In this document: piece by piece, positions 27,792 to 37,226 of the stretch
How positions within the stretch are numbered: the first letter of the stretch is position 1
How the letters are laid out: each line of letters starts with the position of its first letter
DNA from: Candidatus Methylacidithermus pantelleriae
GTDB taxonomy: Bacteria; Verrucomicrobiota; Verrucomicrobiia; Methylacidiphilales; Methylacidiphilaceae
Length of the DNA: 64,000 bases
NCBI RefSeq assembly: GCF_905250085.1
Contig: NZ_CAJNOB010000001.1
Location: forward strand, 252,624-316,623
Direction of reading: 5' to 3'
Position numbers and translations under genes: made by a program
The notes under the pieces: model-generated
Databases searched by the model: none
What the model was told of the DNA's origin: nothing
The model's input: only the letters and a program-made list of their open reading frames with translations

Positions 27792-29235
27792 ATGTATCTC
27801 CAGGAGGTCTCTACCGATCCCAACGGGAAGGTGGATCGGCAGGCGGGGGGTTCGGCGGCCCTACCGGGTGGGGAGAAAGGTGAAAAGCAGGAATTGGGCC
27901 AATGGGAGGCGGCTGCCGGTTGAAGCGCAAAAGCTTTTTCGCGCAAGTGGAAAAAGGGCAGAAGCTTGTCCCCCTGGAGGGCTTACAGGCGGCGCGGGAG
28001 GCGTTCGATGATGGGGGTTCGGGGTACGGGAAGAGGCGTCGCAAAGGGGGAGTCTAGAGAAAGTGCTTGCAGGGGTGAGAAGGGAGCGGAAGCCGCGGTT
28101 CGTGACAGCGGTTGCTTTTGGGGCGGATTTTTTTCCCCTTTTTCCAGTATGCGTTGCAGGAGAAAGCAAGGGGGGGTTAGCGGAACTGTGCGGAGTAGAG
28201 GAAAAGGACCTGGAGGAAGAGGAGCTATACCTGGAGAAGCATGGATGAAACGGGGGTCGGAGCTGGCTAGAAAAGAAACTCTATCTCGAGGGTCCCCTGC
28301 AGGGAACGAGTCTTGTGTTTTACGATCTCGCCCGTGTCTACCTTGAGGGGGTAGGGCCGGAGGCAATGGCCCGTTATGCACCCAGCCGGGATCACTGAGC
28401 GGATCGGCGGCAAGTTTTCTCTTCTCGATTCTGACGCATGCTTCAAGGAGTTCCGATTCCGTGGAAAAATTTTGCGGGGAAACCGGGCGGATTCGAAGAG
28501 GCTCCTGCGTTACTCGTCACACTCCAACGACGGTTGGGGATCGAAGCAAGAACTTTTCTTTTTGATGGAGGAAGGAAAAAGCCGGTCGAACTTGGAAGCA
28601 CTCGAAGGAGAGGGGGCTTTCGTACGTCACTTGAGCTAAGAGAGGTCAAGCTCTAAGAGGGATTGTCGCAGTCTTTTTTAAAAGAGCGGGAGCTTTGGCT
28701 TACCGATCGACGTTAAAGTCATGGAGGTGGAAGGCAATGGGGTTCGATCGGTGATTGCCCGAAAAAATGCCCTAGGCCTTGAGCGATCGAGCCCGCCGGG
28801 AAAGCGGGGTGGCTTCTCTCAAGGAGGGATTGGCCGAAATTCCCAAGGCCTTCACGCAAAGAGCCGATTCTCTTAAACTGGGGAGCCGGGTCGGCTGGGA
28901 CATTCTCTTGCCTCCAAGCCTATACATACTGTGGAGTACGGGGTCGATCCTCAGGGGCGCTTCTTGGGGGGAACGTAAAGAGAGGAGCCGATCCAAGGAC
29001 AGGAAGCAATCGATGGCTGGTATCTCCTGGAGATCCATCTCTCTTGGCTGGAGGCTCCCCGGAGAGGTCCTCACTCAATTATAAGCGACTTGCCGAGGTT
29101 GAATCGCGCCTTTTCCCCAGCTCAAAAGCTTCCTGGAAGTGTGTCCCGTGGATCACTGGCGAGCGGTGAGGCGAGTCCGCAATCGCAATCCCGATCTTTT
29201 TTGGCCTGCGGGCTCACGCCGCCCGGCTCCGAGTC
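27792..29235 (+). pseudogene. Decayed IS1634-like (IS4-type DDE) transposase
   Basis: Reading across several frames recovers one transposase in order. The start is MYLQEVSTDPNGK (27792). Near 28205-28240 comes LEEEELYLEKHG, then near 28260-28395 WLEKKLYLEGPLQGTSLVFYD and LARVYLEGVGPEAMARY followed by SRDH, which is the first-Asp region. Near 28440-28620 come VPIPWKNFAGKPGG and LQRRLGIEARTFLFDGG, the FAGN and second-Asp region, then near 28715 VMEVEGNG. Near 28890 is RVGWDIL, and near 29080-29190 YKRLAEVES and CPVDHWRAVRRVRNRNPDLF, the Glu-containing C-terminal motif. Stops and frame changes separate these blocks, so it is inactive. The total span fits a 450-550 aa transposase. The 3' limit is approximate. 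Confidence 0.75.
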
Positions 29236-30079
29236 CAAAACGAGTCTCAAGGGGCTTCCATAAAGAAGTCTTCCAAACTCCTTCGTTGCCTTTCATCCAC
29301 TCGGGGAGCGCGGCTTTTCTCCGAAAGTAGATTCTAGGACGGCCGAATGCTTTGGGAACTGCCCGGAGAAGGAGACCGAGCTACTGCAAAAAAGGTGGGC
29401 CTACTCTCTCTTTTTTTCTCTCGGGCCCAAGTGGACCACATAAGCAGGAGAAAAACCATTCAATCGTTCGGCTAGAGTCATTTACCTGCAAAGAGTGTCG
29501 AAGGTAAGCTAGAACTTCGTCGCAGGCGATGTTCGACCCAGTGGGCCGGACGCTCATTGTGACCGAAGTGGTTCGACCATTTGGTTCACTGCAGGAAACT
29601 CAAGTATCTATCCTTGTCGTTAGAGGCGAGGCAATGCCGTGTGTGGGCTACTAGGGACCAAAAAACGCCCGTGTATCTTCAAGACATGTCCGAACGCTTT
29701 TTTTGAAATCTCTTGGCTTCTCGGTGGGATCGCCTTTAGGTTTACCTTCCTCTTGGGAAGATCTTCGCGCGGTTTCGGTAACGGTGTAACCATGGGCAGC
29801 TTGCTTGAAAGCGCCCGCATGATTGCCGCGTCAGAGGTGGAGAAAGCAGAGAAACAGAGAAAAACGATCCAATAAGATTGAGGTCGCTGAGAAGTTCCTT
29901 TCCGCGGAATTGGTTCTTTGGAGAAAACCACCCGATGGAACCCAAACCTGGGTAGGCTCTTTTTGTAAGGGATTTTGGGGCCAACGGCGCGGAAAAAGAG
30001 AGAAACTCCACTTCCTAGAAAACTTTCCGGCACAACGGTGCAAAGTGGGGTAGGTCTTGAGTTTGGGTAAGAAAGTTTT
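29236..30079. other. Gene-free stretch downstream of the transposase remnant
   Basis: About 840 bp. The first ~200 bp may still be IS tail. Frames of up to 137 codons on either strand show no domain, signal peptide or convincing ribosome-binding site. No terminator or RNA gene was recognised. Confidence 0.4.
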
Positions 30080-30757
30080 TCAGCCGGCTGCTAGCGCTTC
30101 AGCCCCTTGTAAAACCAGGCGGCGGGCTACCGCCACGGGATCGCTCGACTGAAAGAAACTTTTCCCCAGAACACAAACATCCGCACCCGCTCGAGCGACA
30201 AGGCCAAGATTTTCCTCCGTGATCGCGCCTTCCACAGCGATCTCAAAGCGAAGATTGTGGTTCTGCCGGTAGTCTCTTGCCTGACGGATTTTTTCCACCG
30301 TTTCCGAAACGAAACAGTCGGCATACAGCCCGGGATGGGAAGTCAGGATAAGAAGCTGATCCAAATACGGTAAAAACGGGACAACCTTCGAAAAGAGAGT
30401 TAGGGGAGAAAGGGCTAGCCCGCTGCGACATCCCATGCCCCGCACAAGTTCCAGGGTTTTTTCCGGTCGATGGTGTGCTTCTAGGTGAGAAATAACGAGA
30501 TCAGCTCCGACCTCGATAAAGCTACGAGCGTAGCGATCCGGCTGTTGGATGAGAAAGTGTACGGCTAAGGGCAACGAAGTAACTCGGCGCAACGCGCTCA
30601 CCAGCTCGACTCCGCAACCGAAGAACGGGACAAAGTGTCCATCGGCAACATCCACGTGCAGCCCCGTGATTCCTGCTTCTTCGGCAAGGCGCACCTCGCT
30701 TTCCAGGTGAATCAGGTCGGCTGCCAGGATAGCTGCGTACAGTTGGATCACTTTCAT
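30080..30757 (-). CDS. Ribulose-phosphate 3-epimerase-like protein with altered active site
   Basis: A 225-aa TIM-barrel protein of the RPE family, which interconverts ribulose-5-phosphate and xylulose-5-phosphate. It keeps the metal and catalytic residues His34 and Asp36 (LHVDVADGHFVP) and His67 (VHFLI). The second catalytic Asp in the usual VDGG motif is Glu176 (IAVEGAITEEN), the canonical MSVNPGFGGQ loop reads LTSHPGLYAD, and the usual S-I-L-S-A-D start reads AAILAAD. It may be a diverged epimerase, an allulose-6-phosphate-type enzyme, or a non-canonical paralogue. Its start overlaps the glyoxalase stop as ATGA; it is the last gene of a seven-gene minus-strand run. Confidence 0.82.
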   Translation of the reverse strand: MKVIQLYAAILAADLIHLESEVRLAEEAGITGLHVDVADGHFVPFFGCGVELVSALRRVTSLPLAVHFLIQQPDRYARSFIEVGADLVISHLEAHHRPEKTLELVRGMGCRSGLALSPLTLFSKVVPFLPYLDQLLILTSHPGLYADCFVSETVEKIRQARDYRQNHNLRFEIAVEGAITEENLGLVARAGADVCVLGKSFFQSSDPVAVARRLVLQGAEALAAG

Positions 30758-31140
30758 GGGCCGGAGCGCCTCTCCACCAGTTCAATTTCGTACCCTTCCG
30801 GGGCATCAATGAAGGCAAATCTTGTTCCCGAGGAACTTTCGGTCGGCCCTTCACTCAGAGGGAAACCTAGCTTGGCCGCGTGCTCTGCAAAGTCGCTTAA
30901 GGAATCCACTTCAAAAGCTAAATGGACAAGGTCAGGCGGGACCTGTACCGGTCCGGAGGCTGGATAATGGCAAATTTCCAAAAGTTCTTCGCTTTCGGGT
31001 GCCTTAAGAAAGACTAGGGTCGAACCCCTTGGAGAAGTGGACCGGCTCACTTCGATGAGCCCGAGCACCTCCTTATAGAAGCGAACGGTACGATCCAGGT
31101 CATTCACACGGAACCGCGTATGAAGGAGTTTCCGAACCAT
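30754..31140 (-). CDS. gloA: Lactoylglutathione lyase (glyoxalase I)
   Basis: Isomerises the hemithioacetal of methylglyoxal to a lactoyl-thiol in the cytoplasm. The 128-aa VOC-fold protein has all four expected metal ligands: His7 (LLHTRF), Glu55 (LLEICHY), His73 (LVHLAFEV) and Glu120 (GYEIELVE). Length fits the Ni/Co-type bacterial enzyme. It sits 12 bp after the M42 peptidase gene and overlaps the epimerase-like gene by 4 bp. Confidence 0.9.
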   Translation of the reverse strand: MVRKLLHTRFRVNDLDRTVRFYKEVLGLIEVSRSTSPRGSTLVFLKAPESEELLEICHYPASGPVQVPPDLVHLAFEVDSLSDFAEHAAKLGFPLSEGPTESSSGTRFAFIDAPEGYEIELVERRSGP

Positions 31141-31152
31141 AGCCTTCCAAGA

Positions 31153-32223
31153 TTACAATGTAACACGAAATTCGGTTTTAGGATCCAGCGCCATGAGAAA
31201 GGCCTGGATCCATTCGGCAGCCCGCTCAATATCTCCCAGGTGCACGGCCTCGACCGGGCTATGCATATAGCGGTTGGGAATCCCAATGGAGACCGTCGGG
31301 ATTCCCCCCCGTTCCGTAAAGATCGCATCCGCGTCGGTCCCTGTACGACGGGGATCCACGTTCCATTGAAAGGGAATTTGATGCTCTTCTGCTATGCGTT
31401 GGAGCCGCTCCACCAAACCTGGATGGTTCGCGCTGCCCCGACTAAGAATCGGACCGGCGCCTAAACGAATCTCGCCAAACTTCTTTTTGTTTGCAATCGG
31501 TATATCCGTGGCGTGTCCCACGTCGATCACAATTGCCGCATCTGGTCCAACCGAATAGGCGATCATCTTGGCTCCATAAAGCCCGTTTTCTTCCTGGATG
31601 GTAGAAGCCGCCACCACACAAGCCCACAGGGAATCCCGGCGTTCCATGCACAACCGGAGGACTTCGGCCGCCACGAAGCTGCCGACACGATTATCGCACG
31701 CTCGACCCACCCAGATGTCACCGGTCAACGGTTCGAACCGATCCACGTAAGTAATGAGATCTCCAATACGAATCCGCTGCAGGGCCTCCTGCCGGTTCCG
31801 GGCTCCAATATCAATGAAAAGCTCGTGCCATTGGGGAATTTCAGGCTTTTTGTCCCTTTCTTGCATGTGGATGGCCAGGGAACCAATCACCCCCAAAACC
31901 TCTTCCCCATCGTGGTGAATGTACACTCGTTGTCCCCTAGCAAGAGCCGGATCGGAACCACCGACCGGTTGGAAGTAAATAAACCCTTCCTCGTCGACGT
32001 ACTGTACCTGAAATCCAATTTCGTCTACATGACCGCAAACCAGGATCTTCGGTCGCCCCGCTGGATTAAGGATGGCTAAAGCGTTTCCGTACGCGTCGGT
32101 CCGGACTTCGTCTGCCCAGGGGCGAACGTAATCGAGCCAAAGCTTTTGCCCAAGGTATTCGCCGCCTGCAGGACTGGGGGTATCAATGAGGTCTTTAAGG
32201 AATTGGAGCGACTCCGGGCGCAT
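31153..32223 (-). CDS. M42-family metalloaminopeptidase
   Basis: A 356-aa dinuclear zinc peptidase of the glutamyl aminopeptidase/endoglucanase M family, usually forming a large cytoplasmic tetrahedral complex that degrades peptides. Ligand and catalytic motifs appear in order: CGHVDEIGF (His65, Asp67), GRACDNRVG, TIQEENGLYGA (catalytic Glu pair), VIDVGHATD and RYMHSPVEAVHLGD near the end. Length is standard. It lies between dedA and gloA in the minus-strand run. Confidence 0.92.
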   Translation of the reverse strand: MRPESLQFLKDLIDTPSPAGGEYLGQKLWLDYVRPWADEVRTDAYGNALAILNPAGRPKILVCGHVDEIGFQVQYVDEEGFIYFQPVGGSDPALARGQRVYIHHDGEEVLGVIGSLAIHMQERDKKPEIPQWHELFIDIGARNRQEALQRIRIGDLITYVDRFEPLTGDIWVGRACDNRVGSFVAAEVLRLCMERRDSLWACVVAASTIQEENGLYGAKMIAYSVGPDAAIVIDVGHATDIPIANKKKFGEIRLGAGPILSRGSANHPGLVERLQRIAEEHQIPFQWNVDPRRTGTDADAIFTERGGIPTVSIGIPNRYMHSPVEAVHLGDIERAAEWIQAFLMALDPKTEFRVTL

Positions 32224-32328
32224 CGCTTCGCCTTTCTCCTGCGATGCCTTCTTTGCTCAAGAACCGACCGTTTCGGGAAGAGTTTTCCGATCCAATTTGC
32301 TTCCCACAAGCTGGTTCTGCCAGTTGCC

Positions 32329-32958
32329 CTACTCAAGCGGAGGGCTCAACTCTTGTCCCACCATTTCATTTCTGGTTCGCCACCCCTCGATGGCCAGAGG
32401 GAGAAGCGAAACCGCGATAATCCCCAGGACTATCCACTCAAAATGACCACGCACCCAGGGAAGATTGCCGAAAAAAAAGCCACCTAATAACATCCCGCCG
32501 ACCCAAGCCAGCGCGCCGAAAACGTTGAAAAGAAAAAAGCGCACGTAACGCATCCTTCCAATACCAGCAACAAAGGGGGCAAACGTCCGAAGAATGGGAA
32601 CGAAACGCGCCAAAAAAATCGTCTTGCCTCCATGCCTTTCGTAAAAACGTTGGGCCCGGTACAGATGCCGTTTGTTCAACCACCGGCCTGTCTCCCGATG
32701 AAAGATCTGAGGACCGAGAAAAGCCCCAAGGGCATAGTTTGCACTGTCCCCCAGGATGGCCCCCACGACGAGAGACGGGAAAAGGAGCCCCATTTCCAGC
32801 CATCCTTCGGCCGCCATTGCCCCCGCCGTAAAAAGAAGAGAGTCGCCCGGAAGAAAGGGGGTAACCACCAGACCCGTTTCGCAAAAGATGATCAAAAATA
32901 ACAGGAGGTAAGCTAAAAGCCCGTATCCGCTAAAAAGATCCCGAAGATAAGCTTCCAT
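32329..32958 (-). CDS. DedA-family membrane protein
   Basis: A 209-aa inner-membrane protein with four to six hydrophobic segments. It has the DedA/SNARE-associated signatures FCETGLVVTPFLPGDSLLF (near 26-44), GDSANYALGAFLG and FYERHGGKTIFLARFVPILRTF with the conserved Arg pair. DedA proteins support membrane homeostasis and are thought to move phospholipids or carrier lipids. Its place after plsY and gpsA, two phospholipid genes, fits that role. Confidence 0.93.
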   Translation of the reverse strand: MEAYLRDLFSGYGLLAYLLLFLIIFCETGLVVTPFLPGDSLLFTAGAMAAEGWLEMGLLFPSLVVGAILGDSANYALGAFLGPQIFHRETGRWLNKRHLYRAQRFYERHGGKTIFLARFVPILRTFAPFVAGIGRMRYVRFFLFNVFGALAWVGGMLLGGFFFGNLPWVRGHFEWIVLGIIAVSLLPLAIEGWRTRNEMVGQELSPPLE

Positions 32959-33005
32959 GAGGTCGCCCTAGCTAGATTAGCTTTGCCCGGAGAGAGGTCC
33001 CTTTG

Positions 33006-33914
33006 TCAAGATTCGCCAAACTCTTCCTCCTCCTGCTCAGGAATTGGCTCAACTAGCTGGGAAAGAGCTGCCTTGGGAGGTTTTCCCTCATAGAGGATTT
33101 GGTAGACCTCGGTGGCTATCGGTTTGCGGACGTTTTCAAACCGGGCAGCCCGAACCACACTCTTGGTGGTAGGATATCCTTCCACAACACTGCCGATCCT
33201 TTGGAGGGCAAGGTCCACAGGGAGCCCCTGAGCGACAAGTTTTCCCAGACGGCGGTTTCGGCTTTGATCGCTTGTGCCGGTAAGAAAGAGATCCCCCACC
33301 CCTGCTAGCCCTCGAAAGGTCGCTGGTCGAGCTCCGAGCCGTCGACCCAACCGGGTCATCTCTGCAAGGCTTCGGGTAAGAAGTGACGCCAGCGCGTTAT
33401 CTCCCAACCCCAAGCCCACACAAATCCCTCCAGCAATCGCGTAGACGTTTTTGAGGGCCCCGGCTAGCTCAACCCCGATAAGGTCGGTTGACCGGTAGAC
33501 ACGGTAGCGGTGGCAATGCAGGATCCTTTGAAAGAGCAAAGAAACTTCTTCCCGTTCGGCGGCAACCACGGCAGCGGTCGGGAGTCGCTGTGCGATTTCA
33601 GATGCAAAGTTAGGGCCAGACAACGCGCCCACACTGGTATTTTCGCCCCACACTTGGCGGACAATCTCGCTCGGACGCAGGGCTTCGGGTAGCTCCAGGC
33701 CTTTTGCCAGCGAAAGGATCGGGCAGGCGGGAGGGGGAAATCGGACGAGCGTCTGTCGGAAGTGTTGGACAGGAAGGGCTAGCAAAAGAGCGTCCAGCGG
33801 TTGAGGCCACCGTCGGTCGGTGTGGTGCCGAAACTCAACGTCGTAGCCCTTTTCCTCGAGAAGCGCAGCGACGCATCGGCCCCATTGCCCGGCTCCAAGA
33901 ATGCAGATTCTCAT
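33006..33914 (-). CDS. gpsA: NAD(P)H-dependent glycerol-3-phosphate dehydrogenase
   Basis: Reduces dihydroxyacetone phosphate to sn-glycerol-3-phosphate for phospholipids. The 302-aa protein has the Rossmann motif GAGQWGR at residues 7-13, SLAKGLEL, the catalytic-Lys region ELAGALKNVYAIAGGI, and AGVGDLFLTGTSDQSRNR. Slightly short for the family (about 330). It follows plsY by 7 bp, so the supplier and user of glycerol-3-phosphate are co-expressed. Confidence 0.94.
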   Translation of the reverse strand: MRICILGAGQWGRCVAALLEEKGYDVEFRHHTDRRWPQPLDALLLALPVQHFRQTLVRFPPPACPILSLAKGLELPEALRPSEIVRQVWGENTSVGALSGPNFASEIAQRLPTAAVVAAEREEVSLLFQRILHCHRYRVYRSTDLIGVELAGALKNVYAIAGGICVGLGLGDNALASLLTRSLAEMTRLGRRLGARPATFRGLAGVGDLFLTGTSDQSRNRRLGKLVAQGLPVDLALQRIGSVVEGYPTTKSVVRAARFENVRKPIATEVYQILYEGKPPKAALSQLVEPIPEQEEEEFGES

Positions 33915-33921
33915 AGAGCCG

Positions 33922-34533
33922 TTAAAACCGGTGTTCTTGACCTGCTAGCAACCGGCCCAGGTTGGGACGGTGCTGCCACAACACAAGCGCCGTTCCCAAG
34001 AAGGAAAATCCCCATAGCCAGACTCTTCCCGGATAGAAGAAACAACTGGCTCCCAGGATAGCGGCAGCCGCACCGAGGGACGCAATGGAGACAACCCGTG
34101 TTGCAAAAAAAAGGGCTATCCACACAGGGATTCCCACCCAAAGCGTTTGGGGAAGGCAAGCAGCCAGAACCCCGGTTCCTGTTGCTACGCCCTTTCCCCC
34201 TTTTCCTCCAAGCCACGGGCTAAAACAATGGCCCAGCATGGCGGCCAGCCCCGCTAGTGCACAGAAGCTGTCCTGCCAAAAGGGCTCCAGACCCAGAGGG
34301 AGGAAAAACTTCCCCGACCACGGGATGGCAAATCCTTTAAGAAAGTCCAAAAGAAAAACCAGCAAAGCCCATCGGATTCCCAGGGTTCGAGCCACGTTAG
34401 TAGCTCCAATATTTCCGCTTCCCTGCGACCGGAGGTCGATCCCCATTCGTTTCGTGATGAGGAACCCAAAGGGTATGGAACCAAGAGCAAACGAGACACC
34501 GGTTCCTAGCACAATCCAGAGGGCTTTCATCAT
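33922..34533 (-). CDS. plsY: Acyl-phosphate:glycerol-3-phosphate acyltransferase
   Basis: Inner-membrane enzyme that makes lysophosphatidate from acyl-phosphate and glycerol-3-phosphate. The 203-aa protein has five or so hydrophobic helices and the three PlsY motifs: [11 protein letters not shown] with [31 protein letters not shown], and a C-terminal [16 protein letters not shown]. The ATG at 34533 (or 34530) overlaps the aroC stop as ATGATGA, giving translational coupling. No PlsX is in view. Confidence 0.94.
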   Translation of the reverse strand: MMKALWIVLGTGVSFALGSIPFGFLITKRMGIDLRSQGSGNIGATNVARTLGIRWALLVFLLDFLKGFAIPWSGKFFLPLGLEPFWQDSFCALAGLAAMLGHCFSPWLGGKGGKGVATGTGVLAACLPQTLWVGIPVWIALFFATRVVSIASLGAAAAILGASCFFYPGRVWLWGFSFLGTALVLWQHRPNLGRLLAGQEHRF

Positions 34534-35636
34534 CGTCCCCCTTGCAGAAGTGACTCGGGACGGAGTGCCCGCTGCCGCAGCCAATGATCGGCCAGAACGA
34601 TCCAGGTCATTGCCTCCACAATAGGGACGGCCCGAGGGAGAACGCAAGGGTCGTGGCGACCCCTTCCTTGGAACTCAACTTCTTGCCCCTCGACCGTGAC
34701 CGTTTTCTGCGGTTTCGCAATCGTGGCCACCGGTTTAAAGGCGACCCGGAAATAGATCTCTTCCCCGTTGCTAATCCCTCCCTGGATTCCCCCGCTATGG
34801 TTGGTTCGTGTTCGGGGCCGATCTCCCTCTTGATAAAACGGATCATTATGTTCGGAACCTCGCATGCGCGTTCCGGCAAAGCCGCTTCCTACTTCGAATC
34901 CTTTGGAAGCAGGAAGACTGAGCATGGCCTTGGCAAGATCGGCATCCAGCTTATCAAAGACTGGTTCCCCAAGACCGGGCGGTACCCCTCGGACAACACA
35001 ACTAATGATTCCTCCTACCGAATCACCTTCCTTTCGGGCTTGCTCGACCAACGCCAGAGCCTCTTGGAGGGTTTTGGGGTCGGCCCAGCGCAAGGGGTTA
35101 GCTTCTACCAGCTCGGGATCTACTTTTTCGCAGGGCACCGAAGCATCGAGCGGCCCGACGGAGGAGACAAAGGCTGTCACTCGGAGCGAGGGGCAGACTT
35201 CTCCCAGAAAGCTCGCAGCCACTGCGCCTGCGGCGACCCGTCCTACCGTTTCTCGTGCTGAGGCTCTTCCGCCCCCTCTCCAATCCCGGATCCCATATTT
35301 GGCCTGGTACGTGTAGTCGGCGTGGGATGGGCGGTACAGGTGGGCAAGAAGTGCGTAAGCTTCCGGTCGAGCGTCCTCGTTGGCTACCCAGATCAAAATG
35401 GGTGTTCCGAGAGTCTTTCCCTCCCAGACACCTGAGAGGATCTGGCAACGGTCGGTCTCCTTCCTGGGGCTGGTGAGCCGGCTTTGGCCGGGCCGGCGCC
35501 GATCCAACTCCCGCTGGATCCGCTCCTCGCTAAGAGTAATGCCAGGGGGACAACCGTCAATCACGACCCCGACACCTGGGCCGTGAGACTCTCCCCATGT
35601 GGTGACCCGAAAGACAACGCCAAAGCTACTTGCCAT
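34530..35636 (-). CDS. aroC: Chorismate synthase
   Basis: Converts EPSP to chorismate, the last step of the shikimate pathway, using reduced FMN. The 368 aa contain [18 protein letters not shown] near 16-33, [44 protein letters not shown] and [14 protein letters not shown], the standard AroC signatures. The gene is first in the minus-strand run and divergent from aroK across 38 bp. Confidence 0.97.
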   Translation of the reverse strand: MASSFGVVFRVTTWGESHGPGVGVVIDGCPPGITLSEERIQRELDRRRPGQSRLTSPRKETDRCQILSGVWEGKTLGTPILIWVANEDARPEAYALLAHLYRPSHADYTYQAKYGIRDWRGGGRASARETVGRVAAGAVAASFLGEVCPSLRVTAFVSSVGPLDASVPCEKVDPELVEANPLRWADPKTLQEALALVEQARKEGDSVGGIISCVVRGVPPGLGEPVFDKLDADLAKAMLSLPASKGFEVGSGFAGTRMRGSEHNDPFYQEGDRPRTRTNHSGGIQGGISNGEEIYFRVAFKPVATIAKPQKTVTVEGQEVEFQGRGRHDPCVLPRAVPIVEAMTWIVLADHWLRQRALRPESLLQGGR

Positions 35637-35674
35637 AAGAAAAGATTTGGGCTTGTTCTTCCTAAAAAGCTTTT
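35637..35674. promoter_or_regulatory. Very short divergent promoter region aroC/aroK
   Basis: Only 38 bp separate the two ATGs, so the promoters of both genes must overlap each other or lie partly inside the coding sequences. It contains AAAAAGCTTTT just before the aroK start. No operator was recognised. Confidence 0.4.
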
Positions 35675-36256
35675 ATGTCTACCATCGCTCCTCGCATGCT
35701 CGATCGCGTTCCCTCCCACCCCAACCGCCATCCCTTACGCCATCTGGTGCTGGTGGGAATGATGGGAGCCGGTAAAACAACGGTAGCAGAAGCGCTGAGC
35801 CGAGGCTACGGGCTTGTCTTGTACGACATTGACCAATGGATTGAAAAGGAAGAGGGACGATCCATTAGCAGAATCTTCTCGGAGAGCGGGGAGGCATATT
35901 TTCGACGGAAAGAGATGGAGATTTTGGATCGTATCCTGGCGTTGCCCCCCGGTGTCATCGCCACGGGAGGAGGGACTTTTGTAGGGGAGACGAATCGAGA
36001 AAAACTTTTGAAAAATGGCTTAGTCGTCTATCTAGAAGCCTCAGCCCAGGCTCTTTGGGAGAGAGCAAAGAACGCGGATCGCCCCTTGCTTCAGGGAGGC
36101 AAAGCTTCGTTTGAATCTTTTCAACGGATCCTCCAGGCTAGAACTCCCTTTTACGACAAGGCTCACCATCGAGTGTGGGTCGAGGGGCGTTCGCCGGAAT
36201 CGGTCGCTGGTGAAGTTTGGGAGCTTTATTGGGCTAACGAAGGTAGCCTGCCTTGA
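35675..36256 (+). CDS. aroK: Shikimate kinase
   Basis: Phosphorylates shikimate at O3 with ATP. The 193-aa protein has an N-terminal extension of ~22 residues, then LVGMMGAGKTT (Walker A, 26-36), DIDQWIEKEEGRSISRIF with the shikimate-binding Asp, ATGGGTF and the lid segment NADRPLLQG. Typical AroK is ~170 aa, so the first residues may be untranslated if another start is used, but the ATG at 35675 is the only good one. Its stop overlaps the proC start. Confidence 0.93.
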   Translation: MSTIAPRMLDRVPSHPNRHPLRHLVLVGMMGAGKTTVAEALSRGYGLVLYDIDQWIEKEEGRSISRIFSESGEAYFRRKEMEILDRILALPPGVIATGGGTFVGETNREKLLKNGLVVYLEASAQALWERAKNADRPLLQGGKASFESFQRILQARTPFYDKAHHRVWVEGRSPESVAGEVWELYWANEGSLP

Positions 36257-37092
36257 AGGTCAGCTCGATTGGCATTTTCGGGGGAGGGCGAATAGCTCAG
36301 GCGCTGGCGGACGGGTTGGCGAGGATGGCCCCCGATGAGCTTGAACGGGTATATGTGTCAGCGCGCTCGCCTGTGACGCTTTCCCATTGGGAGAAGTGGG
36401 TAGACCGGTCACGCCTTTTTAGCCCGGCGGGTAATGCCGTTTTGGCCCGGCGGTGTGACGTCCTGCTTTTATCCGTCAAGCCCAAAGACTTGCCACAGCT
36501 GCGGGCAGAAATGGGCGAGATTGTTCCTCCCAAGCTTATCGTTTCCCTGGTGGCCGGGCGATCGCTCCGGTTTCTGGAAGAACTTTTTGGGTGCGATGTT
36601 TCCCTAGTCCGTGCCTTACCGAATGTCGCCGTGGCCGTGGGGAAAGGACTCACGGCCTGCGCCGCCGGACCGGGAGTGGAACCATCGTCGTTGGAGTGGG
36701 TGTTAGGATTTTTTGGCCGGCTAGGCCGGGCGATCCTTTTGGAGGAGCGCCTCCTGGATCCTTTTACCGTTTTGGCCGGTTGTGGACCGGCTTACGGATT
36801 TTTGTTTCTCTCCCTCTTGACGGAAGCGGGTATGGCCTTAGGATGGGACGACTCAGAGAGTCGAGCCTTTGCAGTGTCGCTATTGGACGGGGTGGTGGGA
36901 CTATCCGAGGCATATCCCTCTCTTGGTTGGGAAGAATTCGTCCAATGGGTCCGAAGCCCGGAAGGAGTTACCGACACCGTTTGCCGGCAGTTAGAGAGGG
37001 GCCGGTGGCGCGAATCGTTTTTGGAGGCGATCCAAAAAGGAGTCGAAAAATTGGTTCAAATGCAAAAAGAGGCGGGGGATCGGAGGGTTTAA
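36253..37092 (+). CDS. proC: Pyrroline-5-carboxylate reductase
   Basis: Reduces 1-pyrroline-5-carboxylate to proline with NAD(P)H. The 279-aa protein has an N-terminal Rossmann motif GIFGGGRIAQAL (residues 7-18), VKPKDLPQ, VRALPNVAVAVGKGLTA, a CGPAYGFLFLSLLTEAG active-site helix and SPEGVTDTV, all ProC landmarks. The start is TTG at 36253, overlapping the aroK stop as TTGA, so translation is coupled. GGGRIA replaces the more common GGGNMA. Confidence 0.92.
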   Translation: MKVSSIGIFGGGRIAQALADGLARMAPDELERVYVSARSPVTLSHWEKWVDRSRLFSPAGNAVLARRCDVLLLSVKPKDLPQLRAEMGEIVPPKLIVSLVAGRSLRFLEELFGCDVSLVRALPNVAVAVGKGLTACAAGPGVEPSSLEWVLGFFGRLGRAILLEERLLDPFTVLAGCGPAYGFLFLSLLTEAGMALGWDDSESRAFAVSLLDGVVGLSEAYPSLGWEEFVQWVRSPEGVTDTVCRQLERGRWRESFLEAIQKGVEKLVQMQKEAGDRRV

Positions 37093-37226
37093 CTTCGGCT
37101 AACTGCCGTGGAACCTTTCAGGAGCCCAAGGAGAGTTTCGGAGTCGATGGACCACGGTTGGGTAAGGGGCTTGCCATCGGAAGGATTTCAAGTTAGAGAC
37201 GCCAAAAGAGAGCATGCGTTTCTGCT

